DNA from: Microbacterium galbinum
Lineage (GTDB): Bacteria; Actinomycetota; Actinomycetes; Actinomycetales; Microbacteriaceae
Reading direction: 5' to 3'
DNA length: 64,000 bases
Assembly: GCF_023091225.1 (NCBI RefSeq)
Contig: NZ_JAHWXM010000001.1
Span: 1,364,001 to 1,428,000, forward strand
The notes under the pieces are model-generated. The model did not search any database, had not been told where the DNA came from, and worked only from the letters and a program-made list of their open reading frames with translations. The position numbers and the translations under genes are program-made. Each line of letters starts with the position of its first letter. Within the stretch, counting starts at the first letter, position 1. Positions 42,554 to 51,270 of the stretch are shown piece by piece.

Positions 42554-43090
42554 ATGAACACCCCTACGAAGAACCTGTCCCGTCTGACCGCGCTCGTCGC
42601 CGTCTCGCTGCTCGCCCTCACGGGGTGCGCCGCTGCCGAGACGCCCACCGAGGTGGCCCCCGTGGGCGAGACCGTCACCATCGAGGACGCCTGGGTCAAG
42701 GCCACCGACGAGGACATGTCGGCGGCCTTCGGCACGCTGACCAACAGCGGCACGGATGCCGTCACGATCGTGTCGGCCGAGACCGACGCCGCCGGCATGG
42801 TCGAGCTGCACGAGACCGTCGAGAACGAGGCCGGCGAGATGGTCATGCGCGAGATCGAGGGCGGGTTCTCGATCCCCGCCGGCGGTTCGCTGGAGCTCGT
42901 GCCCGGTGCCGACCACATCATGCTGATGGGGCTCACGGGCGCCCTCAGCGCGGGCGACGAGGTCACCGTCACCCTCACGTTCTCGGACGACTCGACGTAC
43001 GCCTTCACCGCTCCGGTGAAGGACTACTCGGGCGCCAACGAGAACTACGAGGGCGACGAGGGCGACGACCACGAGGGCATGGACCACTGA
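42554..43090 (+). CDS. PCu(A)C copper chaperone lipoprotein
   Basis: 178-aa periplasmic/extracytoplasmic Cu(I) chaperone. Lipobox LALTGC places the lipid-modified Cys near residue 25. The metal-binding pattern H-x-M...H-x-M is seen in GMVELHETVENEAGEMVM, EIEGGFSIPAGGS and ADHIMLMGL. PCuAC proteins load CuA of cytochrome oxidase or handle copper stress. The C-terminus is Asp/Glu/His-rich (EGDDHEGMDH), which may add metal capacity. ATG at 42554, chosen for its GAAAGG site. Its stop overlaps the next ATG (TGATG). Confidence 0.92.
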   Translation: MNTPTKNLSRLTALVAVSLLALTGCAAAETPTEVAPVGETVTIEDAWVKATDEDMSAAFGTLTNSGTDAVTIVSAETDAAGMVELHETVENEAGEMVMREIEGGFSIPAGGSLELVPGADHIMLMGLTGALSAGDEVTVTLTFSDDSTYAFTAPVKDYSGANENYEGDEGDDHEGMDH

Positions 43091-44328
43091 TGCCCCCGCG
43101 CACCGAAGGTGCGCGCTCCGATCGCTCCGGGTCGACCCGGCGGCAGTTCCTCCTCGGAGGGGCTGTCGCCGGTGTCGGCGCGGTCGCGGCGATCGGGGTC
43201 GACTCCGCCCTGAACCGGCAGGACGCCGGCACCGCAACCCCCGCTTCGACGCCGATGAACGGCGAGGAGACCGTGCCGTTCCACGGCACGCATCAGGCCG
43301 GGATCGACACCGCCGCGCAAGCGCACGGACTGTTCCTCGCGCTCGACCTGCTCGACACGACGGATCGCGACGGCCTCACCCGGCTCCTGCGCATCCTCAC
43401 CGATGACGCCGCCCGCCTCACGCAGGGGAAGGCGGCGCTCGCGGACTCCGAACCGGAGCTCGCTGCGGCCCCCGCACGCCTGACCGTCACGTTCGGGTTC
43501 GGCCCGGGCCTCGTCGCGCGCGCGGCGGGGTCAGCACCGAGCTGGCTCGCTGGGCTGCCGGCGTTCTCGATCGATCGCCTGCAGCCGGAGTTCTCCGACG
43601 GCGACCTGCTGCTGCAGATCGCCGCCGACGATCCGCTCACGGTCGCGCACGCGGCGCGGATGCTGTTGAAGGACGCCCGCAGCTTCGCGTCGCTGCGCTG
43701 GAGCCAGCAGGGCTTCCGCCGCGCGTACGGCACCGAGCGTCCGGGCACGACGATGCGCAATCTGTTCGGCCAGGTCGACGGCACCGCCAACCCCGACCCG
43801 GGAACGACCGAGTTCGACTCCGTCGTATGGGTCGAGGACGGATGGCTGGCCGGCGGCACCGGTATGGTCGTGCGCCGTACGCGGATGGACCTCGACAAAT
43901 GGGATCGTCTGGATCGCAGCGGGCGCGAGGCATCCGTCGGCCGCACACTGGCGAACGGCGCACCGCTCACCGGCACGCAGGAGTTCGACGAACCGGACTT
44001 CGACGCGACCACGGCGGTCGGTTTTCCCGTGATCCCCCCGTTCGCGCACATGCGCCGCGCCCGCGGCGACGACGGCGAGAAGATCTTCCGTCGCGCCTAC
44101 AACTACGACGAGCGTCCGGCAGGCGCGAGCGTGTCGGAGTCCGGCCTGATCTTCGTGTCGTTCCAGGCCGATATCGATCGGCAGTTCACGCCGATGCAGC
44201 GACGGCTCGCCGACCTCGATCTGCTCAACGAGTGGACGACGCCGATCGGCTCGGCCGTGTTCGCGATCCCGCCCGGATGCCGCAAGGGCGGCTTCATCGG
44301 CGAGACGCTACTGGGCGGCTCGTCGTGA
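43090..44328 (+). CDS. Dyp-type peroxidase, Tat-exported (EfeB-like)
   Basis: 412-aa heme peroxidase. A twin-arginine signal (TRRQFLLGG at residues ~17-25) shows folded export. The DyP hallmark GQVDGTANPDP (GxxDG) and the proximal heme His in PPFAHMRRARG are present, followed by FRRAYNYDE with the distal-type Arg. EfeB members extract iron from heme or oxidise dyes. The ATG overlaps the PCuAC stop and its own stop overlaps the next GTG, so all are coupled. No EfeU/EfeO gene is in the window. Confidence 0.94.
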   Translation: MPPRTEGARSDRSGSTRRQFLLGGAVAGVGAVAAIGVDSALNRQDAGTATPASTPMNGEETVPFHGTHQAGIDTAAQAHGLFLALDLLDTTDRDGLTRLLRILTDDAARLTQGKAALADSEPELAAAPARLTVTFGFGPGLVARAAGSAPSWLAGLPAFSIDRLQPEFSDGDLLLQIAADDPLTVAHAARMLLKDARSFASLRWSQQGFRRAYGTERPGTTMRNLFGQVDGTANPDPGTTEFDSVVWVEDGWLAGGTGMVVRRTRMDLDKWDRLDRSGREASVGRTLANGAPLTGTQEFDEPDFDATTAVGFPVIPPFAHMRRARGDDGEKIFRRAYNYDERPAGASVSESGLIFVSFQADIDRQFTPMQRRLADLDLLNEWTTPIGSAVFAIPPGCRKGGFIGETLLGGSS

Positions 44329-45740
44329 CGGTCACGGAGGCCGCGCCAACGGCCGCCTCCCGACCGGGCCGCGCGACGAAGCCCCGGTGGTTCGGAGCCC
44401 TGATGCTGCGGTTGCACTTCTTCGCCGGCATCCTGGTGGGGCCGTTAATCCTGGTGGCGGCGCTGAGCGGTGCGCTCTACGCGCTCACGCCGACGCTCGA
44501 GCAGGTCGTCTACGCGCACGAGCTGCACGCGCCGGCATCATCGACGTCGCTCACCCTCGCCGAGCAGATCAGGATCGCCGAGGAGCACGTCGGTGAGCAG
44601 GCGACGTTGTCGGCGGTGCGCCCCGCGCCCGAGCCGGGTGACACCTCGCGCATCCTGTTCGCGCAGGACGGGCTCGCCGCGAGCGAGTCCCGCGCCGTGT
44701 TCATCGACCCCGGCACGGGCGAGATCCGCGGAGACCTCACCGTCTACGGCACGAGTGGGGCGCTGCCGCTGCGCACCTGGATCGACAACCTGCACCGCAA
44801 CCTGCAGCTCGGCGAGATCGGCCGATACTACAGCGAGCTCGCGGCATCGTGGCTGGGGATCGTCGTCGTGGCGGGCCTCGCGCTGTGGATCATCCGCATC
44901 CGCAAGGCGCGCGCGAAGCGCGATCTGCTGCGGCCGAACCCGACGCACACCGGGTATCGGCGGGTCTTCGGCTGGCACGCGTCTCTCGGGGTCTGGGTCG
45001 TGCTCGGAGCGCTGTTCCTCTCGGCCACCGGCATCACCTGGTCGCAATTCGCCGGCGCGAACGTCTCGAGCCTGCGCGCCTCGCTCGACTGGGGCACGCC
45101 GCAGCTCACGACCGCGCTCGACGGAGCGGATGCCCCGGCCGACGAGCACGCCGGGCATCACGGGGCGGTGTCCGCTCCGACCGGTGCGGCGAATCCCGCC
45201 ACCTTCGATGCGGTGCTCGCGATCGCGCAGCGCACCAACGTCGACACCGGGCTCGTGGAGATCACCCCTCCCGCCGCGCCGGGCTCGGCGTGGGTCGTGC
45301 GCGGGATCAAGACGAGCTACCCGACCGAGGTCGACTCGGTCGCGATCGACGGCACGACGATGCAGGTCGTCGACCGGGTCGACTTCGCCGAGTTCTCACT
45401 GCCGGCGAAGCTCGCGCGGTGGGGCATCGACCTGCACATGGGAGTGATGTTCGGTCTCGCGAACCAGATCGTGCTGTTCGTGATCGCCCTCGCGATCGCC
45501 GGGATGGTCGTGCTCGGGTACGTGATGTGGTGGAAGCGGCGACCGCCGCGCTCGGCACGGAGGTTCGGGGGCTCGCCACCGCCGCGCGGGGTGCTGCGCG
45601 ATGCCCCGTGGTGGGGGCTGGCGGCCGTCGCGGCGGTCGGCGCGGTGGTGGGACTGTGGCTCCCGTTGGTCGGCTGGACCCTCGTGGGGTTCGTGCTGAT
45701 CGACGTGGTCGCGGGGCTCCTCTCGCGACGTTCGGCGTAG
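44325..45740 (+). CDS. PepSY-domain iron/copper reductase-like membrane protein
   Basis: 471-aa membrane protein of the PepSY-TM class. Helices are near residues 25-50 (LRLHFFAGILVGPLILVAAL with His), ~180-195, ~215-235 and ~375-395, with His residues in the first, and a long extracytoplasmic PepSY region between. The final ~40 residues contain two more helices. Such proteins are often heme-binding ferric or cupric reductases. GTG at 44325 overlaps the DyP stop (GTGA). The last gene of the copper/heme operon; 55 nt to the next promoter. Confidence 0.88.
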   Translation: MTVTEAAPTAASRPGRATKPRWFGALMLRLHFFAGILVGPLILVAALSGALYALTPTLEQVVYAHELHAPASSTSLTLAEQIRIAEEHVGEQATLSAVRPAPEPGDTSRILFAQDGLAASESRAVFIDPGTGEIRGDLTVYGTSGALPLRTWIDNLHRNLQLGEIGRYYSELAASWLGIVVVAGLALWIIRIRKARAKRDLLRPNPTHTGYRRVFGWHASLGVWVVLGALFLSATGITWSQFAGANVSSLRASLDWGTPQLTTALDGADAPADEHAGHHGAVSAPTGAANPATFDAVLAIAQRTNVDTGLVEITPPAAPGSAWVVRGIKTSYPTEVDSVAIDGTTMQVVDRVDFAEFSLPAKLARWGIDLHMGVMFGLANQIVLFVIALAIAGMVVLGYVMWWKRRPPRSARRFGGSPPPRGVLRDAPWWGLAAVAAVGAVVGLWLPLVGWTLVGFVLIDVVAGLLSRRSA

Positions 45741-45783
45741 CCGCGGCATTCGCGCTTCGGGATCCCGGGGAACGGCGGCCGCG

Positions 45784-45789
45784 TAGGTT
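45784..45789 (+). promoter_or_regulatory. Leaderless -10 (TAGGTT) of the SDR gene
   Basis: TAGGTT, six bases, ATG at 45796. Confidence 0.65.
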
Positions 45790-45795
45790 GGGGGA

Positions 45796-46686
45796 ATGGA
45801 TGCTTCCGATCTGCGTGGCCGCACGATCCTCGTCACCGGGGCGAACGCCGGCATCGGGTACTGGTGCGTCGAGCAGCTCGCGACCCGCGGGGCGCGGGTA
45901 CTGCTCGGATGCCGCTCCGCCGAGCGGGCGGCGACGGCGGTCGACGCCGTTCGCACCCGGGTAACGGACGCCGATCTGCGCGTGCTGCCCCTCGACCTCG
46001 GATCGCTCGAGAGCGTCGCGCAGGCGGCATCCGGCATCGGCGAAACGCTCGACGCCGTGATCTGCAACGCCGGCGTGAAGGCGGCGACACCCGATGCCCG
46101 CACCGCCGACGGGCTCGACCTCATGGTCGGCACGAACTTCCTCGGTCATTTCGCCCTGATCGCACAGCTCGGCCGAGCACTCGCGCCCGACGCCCGGGTC
46201 GTGGCGGTCGGCTCGCTCGCGCACCGTTTCGCGCAGCTCGATCCCGTGCGCATCGCCGCTCCCTGGCGCGGATCATCGCTGCGTCAGTACGGCCGCTCGA
46301 AAGCGGCGCTCATGGCGTTCGCGTTCGAACTCGACCGTCGGTGGTCGGGATCCGGGCGCTCGGCGCTCTGCGCGCATCCGGGCTATGCGGTGGACCCGCT
46401 CACGCCCGAACGGCCCGGTCTCGCCGCCGGCTCGCGCCTCGTGCGGGCGCTGGCCCGTCCGACGCGCGCGCTCGTGCAGGGGAAGGACGCCGGCGCTCTG
46501 CCGATCGTGCACGCGTCGACGGCGACGGATGCCGCGGGCGGCGACTACTGGGGGCCGGGCGGGCTGCTCGAGTTCCGGGGAGCGCCGAAGCGAGTCGCCG
46601 CCTCGGATGCCGTGCGCTCACCCGCGACAGGGGCGGCCCTGTGGTCGGCCGCCGAGGCGGCGACCGGGGTCGTCTTCCCGGCCTGA
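45796..46686 (+). CDS. SDR-family oxidoreductase
   Basis: 296-aa short-chain dehydrogenase of the retinol dehydrogenase/protochlorophyllide reductase-like group. NAD(P)-binding TGANAGIG is at residues 14-21 and the catalytic YxxxK is YGRSK (Tyr165, Lys169). ICNAGVKAAT precedes it. The C-terminal extension contains an HPGYAVD segment, typical of this branch. The substrate cannot be read from sequence. Start ATG is leaderless. The gene converges on the DUF4333 gene 38 nt away. Confidence 0.9.
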   Translation: MDASDLRGRTILVTGANAGIGYWCVEQLATRGARVLLGCRSAERAATAVDAVRTRVTDADLRVLPLDLGSLESVAQAASGIGETLDAVICNAGVKAATPDARTADGLDLMVGTNFLGHFALIAQLGRALAPDARVVAVGSLAHRFAQLDPVRIAAPWRGSSLRQYGRSKAALMAFAFELDRRWSGSGRSALCAHPGYAVDPLTPERPGLAAGSRLVRALARPTRALVQGKDAGALPIVHASTATDAAGGDYWGPGGLLEFRGAPKRVAASDAVRSPATGAALWSAAEAATGVVFPA

Positions 46687-46724
46687 GCGATCAGCCCGGG
46701 GGCGGGATCGGCCGGCGAGCGGAA

Positions 46725-47336
46725 TCAACCGGCGAGCTCCGGGATGACGACGTTGACGGAGTACGACGACCCCTCGACCTCGGAGATCGTGACGGTCGCG
46801 GCGTACTGATCGCCGCCCTGGATCGCGGTGCACTCGAGGCTGTAGCCGTCGGACACCTCGTGCGATCCGCCCGGGCAGAGCACGCTCGGGCTCGGGAGCA
46901 CGCCCGCGTCGGTCAGCGCCCGCGCAGCGGTGACGCCGATCTCTTCGGCGGTCAGCGTCAGGGTTCCACCGGCGTCAGTCGCGGGGCTCTCGCTCGGTTC
47001 GGGTGCGGGAGCGTTGTTCGGGGCATCCGCGACCTGCACCGAAACCGTGACGTTGATGCCGTCGACCTTCGTGAGGGTGACGTCGGCGTCGAACTCGGCA
47101 CCGCTGGCCGGATCGGTGAGAAGGCACGGCACGACCGAGTCCTCCTTCAGCGGAATGCTGTCGTCGCCGCAGTCGATCTCGGGGCGCTGGCCGATCTCGG
47201 CTTCGAGCGCGTCCTCCGCGAGCGTCGCGATGTCGTCGGGCGACGCGGTGGCGGATGCCGAGAAGGTGCAGCCCGTGAGCGCCGTGGCGAGAAGGCCGGC
47301 AGCGGCGGTGAGAATGGCCAGTCGAGAAGTGCGCAT
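46725..47336 (-). CDS. DUF4333 lipoprotein with two repeated domains
   Basis: 203-aa exported lipoprotein: lipobox ATALTGC, then two DUF4333-like repeats of about 70 residues. Each begins with a helix of Ala/Glu and has a two-Cys core, CGDDSIPLKEDSVVPCLL and CPGGSHEVSDGYSLEC, probably forming one disulfide each, followed by beta strands ATVTISEVEGS-like. A Pro/Ser/Ala linker separates them. Function unknown; the domain is confined mainly to actinobacteria. ATG at 47336 follows GGGGGAC. It lies downstream of a dyad-rich intergenic repeat. Confidence 0.88.
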   Translation of the reverse strand: MRTSRLAILTAAAGLLATALTGCTFSASATASPDDIATLAEDALEAEIGQRPEIDCGDDSIPLKEDSVVPCLLTDPASGAEFDADVTLTKVDGINVTVSVQVADAPNNAPAPEPSESPATDAGGTLTLTAEEIGVTAARALTDAGVLPSPSVLCPGGSHEVSDGYSLECTAIQGGDQYAATVTISEVEGSSYSVNVVIPELAG

Positions 47337-47432
47337 GGAAGTGTCCCCCGTGTCGATGTCCCGGCCAGAGTATCGGCACACCAGGTGCACGTCGCGTTCC
47401 CGCGCTCGGCGCCGCGGCATCCGTTCGATACT

Positions 47433-47532
47433 CGCCGAGCCACCCCTCAACGGCCGAGCCACCCCTATCCGCACCGCCCGCAGAGGGGCGGCTCGCGCAG
47501 AAAGGGGTGGCTCGGCGAGAGGTGGCTCGGCG
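47433..47532. repeat. REP-like inverted-repeat cluster
   Basis: A 15-bp element CGCCGAGCCACCCCT (47433-47447) is repeated directly as GCCGAGCCACCCCT (47453-47466), then appears inverted as AGGGGTGGCTCGGCG (47503-47517) and again in shortened form GGTGGCTCGGCG (47521-47532). The set can fold in alternative hairpins and resembles REP/BIME-type elements. Confidence 0.8.
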
Positions 47533-47547
47533 ACGGCGCGGCGAGGG

Positions 47548-48837
47548 TCAGACGGCCGCGGCCGGCTCCTCCTCTTCCGCGCGCGGGGTCACCCGCACGC
47601 GGGCGATGCGGCGGCGGTCGAGCTCGGCGACCTGGATCGTCGCGCCCGGCACCTCGATCGTGTCGCCGACGACGGCGAGGCGTCCGAGCTGTTCGGTGAT
47701 GAACCCGGCGATCGTGTCGGACGAACCGCGGGGCAGCTCGAGACCGGTCGCCTCCTCGAAGTCCTGCAGGTTCAGACGGCCGTCGATCGCGCCGCCCGGG
47801 AGATCCATCTCGGCGGTGTCGTACTCGTCGAAGATCTCGCCGACGACCTCTTCGACCAGGTCTTCAAGTGTGACGAGCCCGTCGGTGCCGCCGTACTCGT
47901 CGACGACGACCGCGATGTGGTGCCCGTCGGCGCGCATGCGCGTGAGGGTCGGCAGCACGCGGGCGGTCGACGGGATGTAGGGGATGTCACGCAGCAGCGT
48001 CTGCACGGGACGCGACGGATCGTCGCCCGCCGCCTCGAACAGGTCGCGCACGTGCACGAAGCCGATGATGTCGTCGATCGACTTGTCGGCGACGGGGTAG
48101 CGCGAGAACGGCAGATCGCGCACCTGCGCCATCGCCTCGGCGGCCGTCGCGGTCTCGTCGAGCGCGACGACCTCGGGGCGGGGCCGCATGACCTCGCTGA
48201 TCTGACGTCCGCGCAGCGAGAGCACGTCGTCGAGGATGCGGCGCTCGTCATCGGGGAGGCCCTGATGCGAGGCGACGATGTCGCGCACCTCCTCGTCGCT
48301 GAGCTCTTCACCGGTCTTGTTCGGGTCTCCGCCCAGCAGACGCACGAGTGCGTTCGTCGACACCGACAGCAGCCAGATCACCGGCCGCATGACGATCGCG
48401 AAGCCGTTGAGCGCGGGCGCCACGGCGTACGCGAACTGCGCATTGCGCTGGATCGCGAGGCGCTTGGGCACGAGCTCGCCGAGCACGAGCGACAGGTAGG
48501 CGATCACGAGCGTCAGCGCGATCGTCGCGATCGTGAGAGAGATCGCCGGATCCAGACCCCACGACTCGAACAGCGGCGCGACGGACGGCGCGATCGAGGT
48601 CGCTCCGTAGGCCGCCGATGCGAAGCCGGCCACCGTCACGCCGATCTGCACCGCGGAGAGGAAGGTGTTGGGGTTGCGGGCCAGAGCCGCGACCTTCGCC
48701 CCGCGCTTGCCGCGCAGGCCGATCGCGTTGATCTGGCTCTCGCGCAGCGTGACGAGCGCCATCTCCGTCGCTGCGAAGACACCGCCGATCAGGACGAACG
48801 CGAAGACCAGGGCGATGTTCCAGAGCAGGTCGCCCAT
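47548..48837 (-). CDS. CNNM/CorB-type hemolysin-family CBS-domain membrane protein
   Basis: 429-aa protein of the DUF21-CBS-CorC_HlyC class. Residues 1-~200 hold the DUF21 membrane domain with four hydrophobic segments and SETALVTLRESQINAI-like sequence (ATEMALVTLRESQINA); residues ~210-340 are a CBS pair (VMRPRPEVVALDETATAAEAM, then PVDKSIDDIIGFVHVRDL), and the C-terminal ~85 residues are the CorC_HlyC domain. The family exports Mg2+ or Co2+, or senses nucleotides. ATG at 48837; the upstream terC is 105 nt away on the same strand. Confidence 0.92.
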   Translation of the reverse strand: MGDLLWNIALVFAFVLIGGVFAATEMALVTLRESQINAIGLRGKRGAKVAALARNPNTFLSAVQIGVTVAGFASAAYGATSIAPSVAPLFESWGLDPAISLTIATIALTLVIAYLSLVLGELVPKRLAIQRNAQFAYAVAPALNGFAIVMRPVIWLLSVSTNALVRLLGGDPNKTGEELSDEEVRDIVASHQGLPDDERRILDDVLSLRGRQISEVMRPRPEVVALDETATAAEAMAQVRDLPFSRYPVADKSIDDIIGFVHVRDLFEAAGDDPSRPVQTLLRDIPYIPSTARVLPTLTRMRADGHHIAVVVDEYGGTDGLVTLEDLVEEVVGEIFDEYDTAEMDLPGGAIDGRLNLQDFEEATGLELPRGSSDTIAGFITEQLGRLAVVGDTIEVPGATIQVAELDRRRIARVRVTPRAEEEEPAAAV

Positions 48838-48942
48838 CAGCGGGTCACCTGCTCGGTGCGGGGGTGCGCGCCCGGGATGAACCGGGCGCTCGTACTGTCA
48901 GAGTCCGAAGAGTCAGAACAGTGGGCGTTCAAGGAGGGCTCC

Positions 48943-49944
48943 TTATTTGTCGGTGTTCTCGGTGGCGGAGGCGACGGCCGCGGGATCGCGGCGCGTCTTG
49001 AGGAGACTGGCGACGGTGGCGACCGCGATGGTCGCACCGATGAAGAGCAGCGAGAACCAGATCGGGATCTCGGGCGCCCAGAGCACGGGCTCGCCGCCGT
49101 TGATGAAGGGCAGCTCGTTGACGTGCAGAGCGTGGAAGACGAGCTTCACGCCGATGAAGGCGAGGATGACCGCGAGGCCCTGCGCCAGGTAGACGAGACG
49201 CTCGAGCAGGCCGCCGATGAGGAAGTACAGCTGGCGCAGACCCATGAGCGCGAAGGCGTTGGCGGTGAACACGATGTACGCCTGGTCGGTGAGTCCGTAG
49301 ATCGCCGGGATCGAGTCGACGGCGAACACCAGGTCGATGAAGCCGATCGCGATGATCGTGAGCAGCATCGGGGTCACGAAGCGCTTGCCGTTCTTGACGA
49401 CCGTGAGCTTGTCGCCGTTGTACTCGTCACTGACCGGCAGGTGCCGGCGCACGAACCTCATGAACCGACCGTTGGCGGGGTCGCTCTCATGGTTGCTGAA
49501 CGCCTGACGGTAGGCGAGCACGAGCAGCAGCGCGCCGAAGAGGTAGAAGATCCACGAGAAGTTCTCGATGAGCGTCGCGCCTACGGCGATGAAGATGCCG
49601 CGCAGGATCAGGGCGATCACGATGCCGATCATCAGCACCTTCTGCTGGTACTTCTTCGGCACGGCGAACCCGGTCATCACGATGAGGAAGACGAACAGGT
49701 TGTCGATCGACAACGCCTTCTCGGTCAGGTACCCGGCGAAGTACTCACCACCGAAGGTCCATCCCGACACGACGCCGATGCCGACACCGAAGAGCAGCGC
49801 GAGGCTGATGTAGAAGATCGACCAGCGGGCGGACTCGCCGATCGACGGTTCGTGAGGTGTGCGCACGTGCGCGAAGAACTCGTACACGAAGAACGCGATC
49901 GTCACGGCGATCGTGATGATCCAGATCAGGGGGGTGACATCCAT
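48943..49944 (-). CDS. TerC/Alx-type membrane protein (Mn2+ exporter family)
   Basis: 333-aa nine-helix membrane protein of the TerC family. LTEKALSIDNLFVFLIVMTGFAVP carries the invariant D-N-L motif (SLDN-like metal site), GIGVVSGWTFGGEYFAG precedes it, and the second half repeats ...FIDLVFAVDSIPAIYGLT with the second D-x-x-P motif. Alx/TerC members export manganese. ATG at 49944 follows GGAG; the upstream part is non-coding and forms a yybP-ykoY riboswitch, so Mn2+ probably controls it. Confidence 0.95.
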   Translation of the reverse strand: MDVTPLIWIITIAVTIAFFVYEFFAHVRTPHEPSIGESARWSIFYISLALLFGVGIGVVSGWTFGGEYFAGYLTEKALSIDNLFVFLIVMTGFAVPKKYQQKVLMIGIVIALILRGIFIAVGATLIENFSWIFYLFGALLLVLAYRQAFSNHESDPANGRFMRFVRRHLPVSDEYNGDKLTVVKNGKRFVTPMLLTIIAIGFIDLVFAVDSIPAIYGLTDQAYIVFTANAFALMGLRQLYFLIGGLLERLVYLAQGLAVILAFIGVKLVFHALHVNELPFINGGEPVLWAPEIPIWFSLLFIGATIAVATVASLLKTRRDPAAVASATENTDK

Positions 49945-49978
49945 GAGGACTCCAGACTCGGCGTATGCGGCAGCAGCG

Positions 49979-50075
49979 CCAAAGTCTTCTCCATTCCTTC
50001 GATCAGGAACCGGCGGCCCGGGATGCGAACGCATCCGTAATGACGAAACCACCGTGGCGGAGTACTCCCCTTGGT
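49979..50075 (-). ncRNA. yybP-ykoY (Mn2+-sensing) riboswitch upstream of terC
   Basis: The RNA starts at A 50075, six bases after TAGACT (50087-50082), and begins ACCAAGGGGAGUA. P1 pairs CCAAGG (50074-50069) with CUUUGG (49984-49979, one G-U). Between them, UCAUUACGG lies in the conserved ligand-core position. The 3' strand AGAAGACUUUGG matches the consensus 3' sequence. This pattern is the Mn2+-sensing aptamer commonly found before terC/alx genes. Start of terC follows 35 nt later. Confidence 0.82.
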
Positions 50076-50081
50076 GAGATC

Positions 50082-50087
50082 AGTCTA
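50082..50087 (-). promoter_or_regulatory. -10 (TAGACT) of the terC riboswitch transcript
   Basis: TAGACT followed after six bases by the first base of the aptamer. Confidence 0.7.
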
Positions 50088-50188
50088 GAGCATGCGGACG
50101 GATGCTTTCTGACGAGGTGCCCTGAGCGGTGGAATTATCGCGCCACCTCTCGCGTTAGTTGAAATGTCAATCACCCGAAAGAAGCACC

Positions 50189-50347
50189 ATGCTGATCGCC
50201 TACTGGATCGTCGCCGGCATCCTCGCCCTCGCCTATGTCGCCGCCGGAGGGATGAAGGTCGTGCAGCCGCGCGCGAAGCTCGCCGCCGCCGGCCTCGCCT
50301 GGGCACCCGACTTCCCCGCGTGGTCGGTGAAGGCCATCGGCGCATGA
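50189..50347 (+). pseudogene. DoxX-family membrane protein, truncated
   Basis: 52-codon remnant of a ~120-aa DoxX gene. It keeps the typical N-terminus MLIAYWIVAGILALAYVAAGG and KVVQPRAKLAAAGLAWAPDFP with W-S-V-K-A-I-G, the end of the first conserved block, then stops. The remaining three helices are gone. The stop overlaps the start of the following VOC gene (ATGA), so a deletion probably joined the two. It could still make a short peptide. RBS GAAAGA precedes the ATG. Confidence 0.75.
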
Positions 50348-51249
50348 GCCTGACACCTGCGGCCGGCGCGTGGCGCGCGGTATCCGTCTCGACCGCCGGC
50401 GCGGCACCCGATGACACGCGCATGGACACCGTCGAACTGCTCGTGCGCGATCTCGACGCCATGACCGCGTACTACCAGCAGGCCGTCACGCTCGACGTGC
50501 TCGACCAGTCCGGAGCCACGGCCACCCTCGGCCGAGGCACGCAGAAGATCATGCGGCTCCGCCAGGAGAAGGACCTGCCGAACGCGAATCCGCGCGGCGC
50601 AGGCCTCTATCACACGGCGATCCTGTTCCAGGATCAGCACCAGCTCGCGGCATCCCTCCTGTCGATGGCCGAGCGCGTTCCGCAGACGTTCACCGGCTCG
50701 GCCGACCACCTCGTCAGCGAAGCGTTCTACTTCACCGACCCCGAGGGCAACGGCCTCGAGCTCTACCATGACCGTCCGCGCGACGAGTGGACGATCCTGC
50801 CCAACGGCGGGGTGCAGATGGCCTCACTCGCCCTCGACCCGAACGCGTTCCTGCAGCAGTGGCTGACGACGGATGCCGCGACCACCGGCGACACGGCGAC
50901 GATCGGTCACGTGCACCTGCAGGTGGGAGACATCCCCTCGGCGAAGGCGTTCTACGCCGGAGTGCTCGGGTTCGATGTGACGGCCGATCTCGGCAGCGCC
51001 CTGTTCGTCTCGGCGGGCGGCTACCACCACCACATCGGCATGAACACCTGGCAGAGTGCCGGCGCCGGCCCGCGGGCCGCCTCGCTGGGCCTCGGCGATG
51101 TGCGCATCGTGGTGCCCACCCGCGACGACGTCGAGGCGCTCGCCGACCGCATCCGCTCGCACGGCGTCGACGGCGCCGACGATGGACACGCGCTACGCCT
51201 CGCCGACCCGTGGGGCACGCGCCTGGTCATCACGCCGGACGCCGCCTGA
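50344..51249 (+). CDS. VOC family protein with two glyoxalase domains
   Basis: 301-aa protein with two VOC modules, like CatE-type ring-cleaving or tandem glyoxalase proteins. The first begins DTRMDTVELLVRDLDAMTAYYQQAV with AGLYHTAILFQD and FYFTDPEGNGLELYHDRP; the second has TIGHVHLQVGDIPSAKAFYAGVLGF, YHHHIGMNTWQS and TRLVITPD. His/Glu residues at the metal positions are present (AGLYHT, LELYHD, GHVHL). ATG at 50344 overlaps the DoxX remnant; an ATG at 50422 is an alternative. Substrate is unknown. Confidence 0.88.
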   Translation: MSLTPAAGAWRAVSVSTAGAAPDDTRMDTVELLVRDLDAMTAYYQQAVTLDVLDQSGATATLGRGTQKIMRLRQEKDLPNANPRGAGLYHTAILFQDQHQLAASLLSMAERVPQTFTGSADHLVSEAFYFTDPEGNGLELYHDRPRDEWTILPNGGVQMASLALDPNAFLQQWLTTDAATTGDTATIGHVHLQVGDIPSAKAFYAGVLGFDVTADLGSALFVSAGGYHHHIGMNTWQSAGAGPRAASLGLGDVRIVVPTRDDVEALADRIRSHGVDGADDGHALRLADPWGTRLVITPDAA

Positions 51250-51270
51250 CGGCATCCGCGCAAAGAGGAA

